64,000 nucleotides of DNA from Serinicoccus chungangensis. GTDB taxonomy: Bacteria; Actinomycetota; Actinomycetes; Actinomycetales; Dermatophilaceae. Of this stretch, positions 17,246-24,278 are shown one piece after another. Where the stretch lies: assembly GCF_006337125.1 (NCBI RefSeq), contig NZ_CP040887.1, forward strand, positions 2,728,001 through 2,792,000. The letters run 5' to 3'. How positions within the stretch are numbered: position 1 is the stretch's first letter; every line of letters starts with the position of its first letter. The translations under genes were made by a program, and so were the position numbers. The notes under the pieces are model-generated. The model ran no database searches, was not told where the DNA came from, and worked only from the letters and a program-made list of their open reading frames with translations.

Positions 17246-17318
17246 AGCTGACGAAGGGACTCGAACCCTCAACCACCTGTTTACAAGACAGGTGCGCTAC
17301 CAATTGCGCCACGCCAGC
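17246..17318 (-). tRNA. tRNA-Thr (anticodon TGT)
   Basis: The minus strand folds as a standard cloverleaf. The acceptor is GCTGGCG/CGTCAGC with one G-T pair. The D arm is GCGCAATTGGTAGCGC. The anticodon stem is CCTGT/ACAGG with loop CTTGTAA, giving anticodon TGT (threonine ACA codons). The T arm has loop TTCGAGT. No CCA is encoded. It is the right boundary of the nitrate island and the apparent integration target. Confidence 0.93.
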
Positions 17319-17320
17319 GC

Positions 17321-17340
17321 GTCCGGCCCGGAGGCCGGAC
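17321..17340 (-). terminator. Hairpin downstream of the Rpf-like gene
   Basis: GTCCGGCC-CGGA-GGCCGGAC forms a perfect 8-bp stem between the Rpf-like gene stop and the tRNA gene. It lacks a T tract, as is common in high-GC actinobacteria. Confidence 0.55.
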
Positions 17341-17361
17341 GGCGCGTCTATGCTACCCGTC

Positions 17362-18348
17362 TCAGCCGATGACGTTGCTGTTGAGCCACTTCTGCAGGCC
17401 GACGACCGTGCGGTGGTTCATGTAGGTCGAGCCGTCCCGGGAGACGCCGATGTAGTTCTGCAGCGCTGCCTGCGACTTCGGGCCCCACACGCCGTCGACA
17501 CCGGTGCCGACCTTGGCCTGCACGGCCTTGATGGTCCGGGTGTCCCACGCGCCGGTCTCGGCGACGCCGACCCAGCGCTGGACCGCCTTGGTGGTCAGCG
17601 GGCCGCGGATGCCGTCGGTCACGAGCGGCGCCATGTCGGAGGCGCTGCCGCCGCCACCGCCGCCACCCCCGCCGCCGTTGTCGCCGCCCGGGCTCATGAT
17701 GCTGGCGCTGATCCAGCCGGAGCGCCCCTCGAGCTTGACCCAGCCGTTGCTGGCCGCGCCCTGGAAGCGGGTGCCCTTCGCGGCGCCGCCGATGACGCCG
17801 TAGCTCGTGCCCGGGCCGGAGCGGATGTTGGCGCCGGCGCCGGCGGTCACGGTCCACGTGGTCGCCGCACCGGGGGGCGGGGTGGGGTCGGGCTGCGGCT
17901 CGGGGTCCGGTGCGGGCGCCGGCGAGGGAGCCGGGGAGCTGCCTCCCCCGTAGGGCTCGAGGCCGTTCTGCATGGTCAGCCCGGCGCGCACCGAGCACAC
18001 CGGCCAGGCGCCCGGCCCCTGCACCCGCAGCACGCGCTGCGCCACGGTGATCTGCTCGGCCTTGCTGGCCTGGTGGGCGTAGCCGGCGAACTCCTGGCCG
18101 CCGAAGCCCTTCCACGTCGGGTGCCAGAACTGCAGGCCGCCGTAGAAGCCGTTGCCGCTGTTGATGCTCCAGTTGCCGCTGGACTCGCAGGCCGCGACCC
18201 GGTCCCACACGTTGTGGTCGTCGGCGGCGGCACCCTGGGCGGTGAGCCCGACCGAGGCGAGGGAGGCGGTGCCGGCGAGCGTGGCCTGCCCGGCTCGACG
18301 CAGGGCGGCACCCGTGCGGGCGGCGCGGTGGCGGGCGTGGCGGGCCAT
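17362..18348 (-). CDS. Rpf-like transglycosylase with SH3 and peptidoglycan-binding domains
   Basis: The 328-residue secreted protein opens with an Arg-rich signal sequence (MARHARHRAARTGAAL ...). Next comes an Rpf-type catalytic domain (VWDRVAACESSGNWSINSG with the catalytic Glu in ACES, then NGFYGGLQFWHPTW), a Pro-rich linker of about 35 residues, a bacterial SH3 domain (AGANIRSGPGTSYGVIG ... SGWISASIM), a poly-Gly linker, and a C-terminal peptidoglycan-binding-like region (VTDGIRGPLTTKAVQRWVG; DGVWGPKSQAALQNYIG). Rpf proteins cleave peptidoglycan and promote regrowth. The ATG at 18,348 has AAGGA upstream. A Crp-like site lies about 90 bp upstream. Confidence 0.9.
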   Translation of the reverse strand: MARHARHRAARTGAALRRAGQATLAGTASLASVGLTAQGAAADDHNVWDRVAACESSGNWSINSGNGFYGGLQFWHPTWKGFGGQEFAGYAHQASKAEQITVAQRVLRVQGPGAWPVCSVRAGLTMQNGLEPYGGGSSPAPSPAPAPDPEPQPDPTPPPGAATTWTVTAGAGANIRSGPGTSYGVIGGAAKGTRFQGAASNGWVKLEGRSGWISASIMSPGGDNGGGGGGGGGGSASDMAPLVTDGIRGPLTTKAVQRWVGVAETGAWDTRTIKAVQAKVGTGVDGVWGPKSQAALQNYIGVSRDGSTYMNHRTVVGLQKWLNSNVIG

Positions 18349-18438
18349 GGAAGGGTCCTTCCGTCTGGGGCGAATATGGCACCTGGGACGAGGCGCCCGG
18401 TCCACGTTAGGTCAAGGCGACACGCCTGGGAAGCCCAA

Positions 18439-18454
18439 TGTGACGAGTCTCACG
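18439..18454. promoter_or_regulatory. Candidate Crp/GlxR-type operator upstream of the Rpf-like gene
   Basis: TGTGACGAGTCTCACG matches TGTGA-N6-TCACA at nine of the ten defined positions. A second dyad, TCACGTGTGA, follows at 18,467-18,476. Crp-type control of rpf genes is known in mycobacteria and corynebacteria. Binding here is inference. Confidence 0.45.
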
Positions 18455-18513
18455 TGACGCAATGAGTCACGTGTGACGCAAGTGGCGGTATACCGCTGCT
18501 CGCCGGAGCCCCC

Positions 18514-20610
18514 TCAGCGCACCCCGAACGGCAGGTAGTCCCACGGGCTCGCCCCGCCGGGCAACGGCCACCAGGACACCATGTCGCCGTCCACCAGCGA
18601 CCAGTACGCCAGGCCGGCCCCACCCACCAGGCACAGCGTCACGAGCACCATCGTCGGCACCCCCAGCGGCACGATCCCGCGCACGACGGTCCGCGACCCG
18701 CGCCGCAGCGAGGTGCTCCCGAGCCCCCACCAGCCGAGCCAGCCGCCGACGAGCGAGCCGGCGCCCACGGCCACCGGGTGGGCGAAGCCCACCCCCGGCG
18801 CGATCTCGGTCGTCGTCAGCAGCCCGGACATGACCATCGCCACCACCCCGGCGATGGCGAGCGGCAGCAGCAGGGACAGCATCGTCGCGAGGACCGCGGT
18901 GAGCAGGTGCCACGGCGAGGCCAGCACGGCCATGGGCACGTCGCTGGGGCGCGGGCCCGTCTGGTGCCGCCGCAGGACGAGCCCGGTCAGCGACCGGTCC
19001 ACGGTGCGCGCGACCACGCCCCACGCGGCATACAGCCCCCAGGCCAGCAGAGGCGCCGCGGCGGCGACCGCGGTGAAGCCGACGAGCATCGCCGCGAGGG
19101 TCCCCCGCCGCGCGCTGCGCCCGATGCGCGGGTCGGGCTGGCGCTGCGGGTCCAGCGGGCTGGGTCGCTCCGCTCCCTCGGGGTATGCCGTCACTTCACC
19201 CCCGGCGCCGCCGTTGGGGTAGGTGCTCGGCTGGTCCGGCGGCGGGTAGGCGCTCGGCTGGTGCGGCGACGGCTCGGCGGAGGAGGTCCGGGGAGAACCG
19301 TCCCGCTGGCCGTTCCGGGCCCAGCGCTGCGCCTCGCGCTGGTCCGCCGGCCACTGCTGCGGCTCCCGCGTCCGAGCCTCGACGCCTGCCGCTCCGGCGT
19401 AGGCACCGGCCGCCCGGCCGTCCCACTCCCGGGTCTGCGGGCCGCTCGGCGCGGCCCGGGTCGGGTCGAGCCGGCGCACCGGGGCCTGCCGGGTCTGCGG
19501 CCCGCGCGGCGTCGCCCGGGTCGCGTCCGCAGCAGTCGCGTCCGCGGCAGGCCTGGCCGCGGCAGGCCCGGTCACGGCAGCAGCGCCCGCGGCCGGCGCG
19601 GCCCACGACGCCCCGGGGACGCGCTGCACCTGGGTCGCGTCGGCACCCCGGTCAGCACCCCCGTCCCCCGCCGCGTCCTGCGGCACCCGGGGCAGCGCAC
19701 CGGTGACGTCCTGGCCCCGGGCATAAAGCTCCACCGCCTCGAGCACCTCACCGGCGTCCGGCCGCCACGAGGGCTTCGGCGACAGCGCCAGGGCGAGCAG
19801 CGGCGCGAGATCGGGGTCCACCCCGTCCAGCTGCACCCTCCCCCGCACGACGCGGTCGAGGACCACGGTCATCGGCCCGCGCCCGAAGGGCGGGTGCCCC
19901 GACGCGGCGAAGGCCAGGCACGCGGCCCAGCCCCACCAGTCCGTCGCCTCGGTGATGTCGCCACCGTCCACGAGCTCGGGCGAGAGATAGCCCGGCGTCC
20001 CCATGACGAGCCCGGTCGAGGTGAGCCGCACGTCGTCGGCCACCTGGGCGATGCCGAAGTCGATGACCACCGGGTCCAGCTGCTCGCCCTCCCCCACCAG
20101 CAGGACGTTGCCCGGCTTGAGGTCCCGGTGCACGATGCCGACCCCGTGGATCGCCTGCAGCGCGTCCGCCAGGCCCCGGGCCAGCCGCAGCAGCGGCTCC
20201 CGCCCGAGACCGCCGCGCTCCTCGATGACCACGTCGAGAGGTCGCCCGGGGACGTACTCGGTGACGATGTAGGGCGCCGGCCCGTCGACGTCGGCGTCGA
20301 TCACCGCCGCCACCCGCGGGTGGTGGACCCGCGCCAGCGTGTGGACCTCGCGCCGCAGCCGCTCGCGAGCGCCGTCGTCGTGGGCGATGTGGCTGCGCAG
20401 CACCTTGATGGCGACCTCGCGACCACGCTCGTCGCTCGCCCGCCAGACGACCCCCATACCCCCCTCACCGATGCGTTCCTGCAGCGTCCACGGTCCGAGC
20501 CGTCGCGGGACGACGATCTGCTCGGTGCTCGCGGAGCCGCCGCGGGAGGGCACCGGGCGGGTCAGGTCCGGGTGGCTCGAGCGCGGCATCTCGGTGGTCA
20601 CAGGTTCCAC
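18514..20610 (-). CDS. Membrane serine/threonine protein kinase
   Basis: The 698-residue protein has an N-terminal Hanks-type kinase domain: GEGGMG (48-53), Lys69 in VAIKV, HRDLKPGN (161-168), DFG (184-186) and GTPGYLSPE. A long Pro/Ala/Gln-rich, probably disordered region (about 300-500) follows. The C-terminal 200 residues contain about four membrane helices (e.g. LAAMLVGFTAVAAAAPLLAW, LLPLAIAGVVAMVMSG) and no PASTA repeats. A multi-pass C-terminus is unlike PknB, which has one helix. The GTG start has AGGAAG upstream; an in-frame ATG lies seven codons later. The substrate is unknown. Confidence 0.92.
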   Translation of the reverse strand: MEPVTTEMPRSSHPDLTRPVPSRGGSASTEQIVVPRRLGPWTLQERIGEGGMGVVWRASDERGREVAIKVLRSHIAHDDGARERLRREVHTLARVHHPRVAAVIDADVDGPAPYIVTEYVPGRPLDVVIEERGGLGREPLLRLARGLADALQAIHGVGIVHRDLKPGNVLLVGEGEQLDPVVIDFGIAQVADDVRLTSTGLVMGTPGYLSPELVDGGDITEATDWWGWAACLAFAASGHPPFGRGPMTVVLDRVVRGRVQLDGVDPDLAPLLALALSPKPSWRPDAGEVLEAVELYARGQDVTGALPRVPQDAAGDGGADRGADATQVQRVPGASWAAPAAGAAAVTGPAAARPAADATAADATRATPRGPQTRQAPVRRLDPTRAAPSGPQTREWDGRAAGAYAGAAGVEARTREPQQWPADQREAQRWARNGQRDGSPRTSSAEPSPHQPSAYPPPDQPSTYPNGGAGGEVTAYPEGAERPSPLDPQRQPDPRIGRSARRGTLAAMLVGFTAVAAAAPLLAWGLYAAWGVVARTVDRSLTGLVLRRHQTGPRPSDVPMAVLASPWHLLTAVLATMLSLLLPLAIAGVVAMVMSGLLTTTEIAPGVGFAHPVAVGAGSLVGGWLGWWGLGSTSLRRGSRTVVRGIVPLGVPTMVLVTLCLVGGAGLAYWSLVDGDMVSWWPLPGGASPWDYLPFGVR

Positions 20611-20802
20611 GGTAGGGGCTCTTCCTGGATCTCAGATGTCTGGCGGGCGACCCCGGTGTGGCGCACGCGCGCGAAGCCGCCGGCGCCAGGGCCGGTTCCG
20701 GGGAAGAACGTGCGAGGGTGGGGTCTGGTTCCCCCGGCGTGCGGTCCGCGCACCTCGTAGGCTGACCACGACCACACGGACCACGCACCTGGAGGTATGT
20801 CC

Positions 20803-22272
20803 ATGGGCTCGAGCGCCAGGTACGACTTCGTCATCGCGGCCAACCGGCTGCCGGTGGACCAGCACACCAACCCCGACGGCAGCACCGAGTGGCGCACCGC
20901 CCCGGGCGGGCTGGTGACCGCCATGGACTCGGTGATGCGCGGCTGGGAGGGCAGCGCCGCCTGGGTGGGGTGGGCCGGCTTCCCCGGCGAGGCACCCGAG
21001 CCCTTCGACGAGGGCAAGCTGCGCCTGCACCCGGTGCCGCTGTCGACCAAGGAGCTCGCCGACTACTACGAGGGCTTCTCCAACGACACGCTGTGGCCGC
21101 TCTACCACGACGTCATCGTCCCGCCGACCTTCCACCGCTCCTGGTGGACCTGCTACCGCGAGATCAACCAGCGGTTCGCCGAGGCCGTGTGCGAAGTCGC
21201 CGCCGAGGGCGCGACCGTATGGATCCACGACTACCAGCTCCAGCTCGTCCCGGCCCTGGTCCGGGACCGACGCCCCGACCTGCGGATCGGCTGGTTCGAC
21301 CACATCCCCTTCCCGCCGGTCGAGCTCTTCGCCCAGCTCCCGTGGCGGGAGAGCATCCTGCGCGGCCTGCTCGGCGCCGACTTCCTCGGCTTCCAGCGGC
21401 CCGACGACGCCCGCAACTTCGGCCGCTCCTGCCGCGCCGTCCTCGGCGCCACCACCAAGGGGGAGAAGATCGAGTGGGCCGGTGCCGACGACGACCGCCT
21501 GGGCGGCGCCCCCCGGACGGTGCGCGCGGCCGGCGTCCCGATCTCCATCGACGCGGCCGGCTTCCGCGAGCTCGCGGACTCCGAGGTCGTCCAGGAGCGC
21601 GCCGAGGAGATCCGCGCCTCGCTCGGCAACCCGAAGGTCGTGCTCCTCGGCGTCGACCGGCTCGACTACACCAAGGGCATCCGGCACCGGCTGCGGGCCA
21701 TCGGCGAGCTCTACGACGACGGGTCCATCTCCCCCGACGAGGTGACCTTCATCCAGGTGGCCACCCCGAGCCGGGAGCGGGTCGAGGCCTACCGCACCCT
21801 GCGCGAGCAGATCGAGGGCACCGTGGGGCGGATCAACGGCGACGTCTCGCACCTCGGCGCGACCGCGATCCACTACCTGCACCAGTCCTACCCGCGCGAG
21901 GAGATGGCGGCGCTCTACCAGGTCGCCGACGTCATGCTCATCACCCCGCTGCGCGACGGGATGAACCTCGTCGCCAAGGAGTACGTCACCGCCCGTCACG
22001 ACGGCAAGGGCGCCCTCGTGCTCTCCGAGTTCACCGGTGCCGCGCAGGAGATGCCGCAGGCCTACCAGTGCAACCCGCACGACATCACGGGACTCAAGGA
22101 GACCATCCTGCGGGCGATCAGCGACGAGCCCGCGGAGAAGGAGCGCCGAATGAAGGCGCTGCGCCGCCGCGTGCGCACGCACGACGTGCAGACGTGGGCG
22201 CAGGACTTCCTCAGCAGCCTGGAGTCGGCGCCGGAGCGTCCGTCGCGCAGCGCCGCCAGGGGCGAGGCGTGA
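20803..22272 (+). CDS. otsA: Trehalose-6-phosphate synthase OtsA
   Basis: The 489-residue GT20 glycosyltransferase makes trehalose-6-phosphate from UDP- or GDP-glucose and glucose-6-phosphate. Motifs are VIAANRLPV at the start, VWIHDYQLQLVPALVR, FDHIPFPPVELFAQLPWR, GVDRLDYTKGIRHRL and LRDGMNLVAKEYVT. The ATG at 20,803 is preferred because GGAGG (20,791-20,795) lies 7 bp upstream; the ATG at 20,797 is too close. Its stop overlaps otsB by 4 bp. Confidence 0.95.
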   Translation: MGSSARYDFVIAANRLPVDQHTNPDGSTEWRTAPGGLVTAMDSVMRGWEGSAAWVGWAGFPGEAPEPFDEGKLRLHPVPLSTKELADYYEGFSNDTLWPLYHDVIVPPTFHRSWWTCYREINQRFAEAVCEVAAEGATVWIHDYQLQLVPALVRDRRPDLRIGWFDHIPFPPVELFAQLPWRESILRGLLGADFLGFQRPDDARNFGRSCRAVLGATTKGEKIEWAGADDDRLGGAPRTVRAAGVPISIDAAGFRELADSEVVQERAEEIRASLGNPKVVLLGVDRLDYTKGIRHRLRAIGELYDDGSISPDEVTFIQVATPSRERVEAYRTLREQIEGTVGRINGDVSHLGATAIHYLHQSYPREEMAALYQVADVMLITPLRDGMNLVAKEYVTARHDGKGALVLSEFTGAAQEMPQAYQCNPHDITGLKETILRAISDEPAEKERRMKALRRRVRTHDVQTWAQDFLSSLESAPERPSRSAARGEA

Positions 22273-23084
22273 GCGACCCGGCGGCGCTCGACGCCGCCCT
22301 CGTCGAGGCGCTCGCCGACTTCGCCGCCCACGACCGGGTGCTCGTCGCCACCGACTTCGACGGCGTCCTCGCGCCGCTGGTCGTCGACCCGATGGACTCC
22401 CGCCCGGTCGACGGAGGTATGCCCGCCCTCACCTCCCTCGCCGAGCTCCCCGGCACGACGGTCGCCCTGGTCAGCGGGCGCGCGCTCGAGCCCCTGCGCG
22501 AGCTCTCCGGGGCGGACCACGACGGCCCGCTCGTGCTCGTCGGCAGCCACGGCGCCGAGGACTCCCGCGCCGAGGGCGGCCTGGCGCTGGACGACGACCA
22601 GCAGGCGCTGCTGGCGACCCTCGACGACGAGCTGGCGACGCTGCGCGAGGAGCACCCGGGCCTGCGCGTCGAGGACAAGCCGGCCGGCCGGGTCGTGCAC
22701 ACCCGGGGCCTGCCCGAGGACGAGGCCCAGGCCGCCCTCGACGCGGCCCGGGAGCTGGGCGCACGGCACACCTCGCTGGAGGTGACGCCCGGCAAGGGCG
22801 TCGTCGAGCTCGCGGTCGCGCACGTCGGCAAGGGCGTCGCCCTGGTGGCCCTGGCCGACGAGGTGGGCGCGGAGGCGGTGTTCTACGCCGGTGACGACCT
22901 CACCGACGAGCACGGCTTCGAGGCCCTGGCGGACGACGCGGACGCCGACCGTGCGGCGCGCCGGCTGACCGTGCGCGTCGGCGACGGCGAGACGCAGGCG
23001 CGCTTCCGGGTGGCGGACGAGGAGGCCATGGTGGGCCTGCTCGAGGCCCTCGTCGCCGCCCGTCGCGAGGCCACCGCGCGCTGA
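22269..23084 (+). CDS. otsB: Trehalose-6-phosphate phosphatase OtsB
   Basis: The 271-residue HAD-family phosphatase has the nucleophile motif DFDGVLAPL (29-37), SGRALEPL, GSHGAE and the acidic pair in FYAGDDLTDEHGFEAL. It removes phosphate from the OtsA product to give trehalose. It starts at a GTG that overlaps the otsA stop (GTGA), so the two are coupled. A 32-bp repeat array begins 12 bp after its stop. Confidence 0.95.
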   Translation: MSDPAALDAALVEALADFAAHDRVLVATDFDGVLAPLVVDPMDSRPVDGGMPALTSLAELPGTTVALVSGRALEPLRELSGADHDGPLVLVGSHGAEDSRAEGGLALDDDQQALLATLDDELATLREEHPGLRVEDKPAGRVVHTRGLPEDEAQAALDAARELGARHTSLEVTPGKGVVELAVAHVGKGVALVALADEVGAEAVFYAGDDLTDEHGFEALADDADADRAARRLTVRVGDGETQARFRVADEEAMVGLLEALVAARREATAR

Positions 23085-23096
23085 GCCGCCCCCCGG

Positions 23097-23192
23097 CCCA
23101 CCGAGCGCCGCACATGGTTGCCCCCCGGCCCACCGAGCGCCGCGCATGGTTGCCCTCCGACCCACCGAGCGTCGCGCATGGTTGCTCTCAGC
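23097..23192 (+). repeat. Array of three 32-bp tandem repeats (family A)
   Basis: Three units at 23,097-23,128, 23,129-23,160 and 23,161-23,192. Each begins CCCACCGAGCG(C/T)CGC and contains ATGGTTGC. The array fills the space between the convergent otsB and lacI-type genes. It belongs to the same family as the arrays at 31,819 and, inverted, at 33,061. Confidence 0.85.
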
Positions 23193-23207
23193 GGTCGGTG
23201 AGCGCTC

Positions 23208-24278
23208 TCACTGCCGGACCGGCCCGGTGGACTCCCGCAGGATGAGCTCGGGGTCGAAGAGGTACTCCCGGCGGTCCACCGGCTCCCCCGCGATCTCCTC
23301 GAGCACGGCGGTGACCGCCGCCGCGGCCATCCCCATGACGTCCATCCGCACCGTCGTCAGCGGCGGGTCGACGAAGGTCATGAACGGCACGTCGTCGCCG
23401 CCGACCACCGACAGGTCCCCTGGCACGCTCAGCCCCAGCTGCGTCGCCGCGCGCACGACACCGAGCGCCATGACGTCCGAGCCGCAGACGATCCCGGTCG
23501 CCCCGGCCTCAATGAGGTGACGCCCCGCGGCCGCACCGCCCTCGACCGAGAAGAGCGTCGTGCAGATGAGCTCGTCGAGGTCGACCCCGTCGTGCCCGTC
23601 GAGGTCGGCCATCGCCTCGCGGAAGCCCTCGATCCTCCGTTGCACGGGGACGTAGCGCGCCGGCCCGGTCGCGAAGCCGATGCGGGTATGCCCCAGGTCG
23701 CGCAGGTGCCGCACCGCCAGCCGCATCGAGGCGTGGTCGTCGTGGCTGATGAAGGTCGCGTGGATGCCCTCGCGGTAGCCGTTGACCAGCGCGATGGGCA
23801 GCCCCCGCTCGCGCAGCGCGGTGTAGCGGTCGACGTCGGCCCGGGAGTCGGCGTGGTAGCCGCTGACGAAGACGATGGCCGAGACGCCACGGTCCAGCAG
23901 CATCTGGACGTACTCGTCCTCGTGCACCCCGCCGGGCGTCTGCGTGCAGAGCACGGGGGTGAAGCCCGCCGCCGCCATCTGCGTCTCGATCGACTGGGCG
24001 AACATCGGGAAGACCGGGTTGGTGAGCTCGGGGGTGATGAGCCCGACCAGGCCGGCGCTGTTGCGCGACAGCTTGCTGGGCCGCTCGTAGCCGAGGACGT
24101 CCACCGCGGTGAGCACCGCCTGCCGGGTGGCCACCGCCACGCCCGGCTTGTCGTTGAGCACCCGGCTGACGGTCGCCTCACTCACCCCGGCGTAGGCCGC
24201 GAGGTCGGCGAGGCGGCCGCGCGAGCTGCCCGTGCCGTCACCGGCCCCGGGGCGCACGGGGGTAGATGTGCTGCTCAC
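23208..24278 (-). CDS. LacI-family regulator of the maltodextrin operon
   Basis: The 356-residue protein has an N-terminal LacI helix-turn-helix (LADLAAYAGVSEATVSRVLN) and hinge (GYERPSKLSRNSAGLVGLI), then a periplasmic-binding-protein-like sensor domain (GIVCGSDVMALGVVRAATQLG; VVGGDDVPFMTFVDPPLTTV). Its GTG start overlaps the stop of the GH13 gene (GTGA), with GAGGTGG upstream. It is therefore the last gene of malEFG-GH13 and probably regulates its own operon, perhaps through the TTGCAAG repeats upstream of malE. Confidence 0.9.
   Translation of the reverse strand: MSSTSTPVRPGAGDGTGSSRGRLADLAAYAGVSEATVSRVLNDKPGVAVATRQAVLTAVDVLGYERPSKLSRNSAGLVGLITPELTNPVFPMFAQSIETQMAAAGFTPVLCTQTPGGVHEDEYVQMLLDRGVSAIVFVSGYHADSRADVDRYTALRERGLPIALVNGYREGIHATFISHDDHASMRLAVRHLRDLGHTRIGFATGPARYVPVQRRIEGFREAMADLDGHDGVDLDELICTTLFSVEGGAAAGRHLIEAGATGIVCGSDVMALGVVRAATQLGLSVPGDLSVVGGDDVPFMTFVDPPLTTVRMDVMGMAAAAVTAVLEEIAGEPVDRREYLFDPELILRESTGPVRQ

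Noticed and set aside
17182..18465. 427-codon plus-strand frame opposite the Rpf-like gene
   Set aside because: It includes the antisense of the tRNA and of a conserved secreted protein; its sequence is low-complexity Ala/Gly/Arg/Val.
18513..18513. PASTA-type PknB
   Set aside because: The kinase lacks PASTA repeats and has several C-terminal membrane helices; the usual pbpA/rodA/pstP neighbours are missing.
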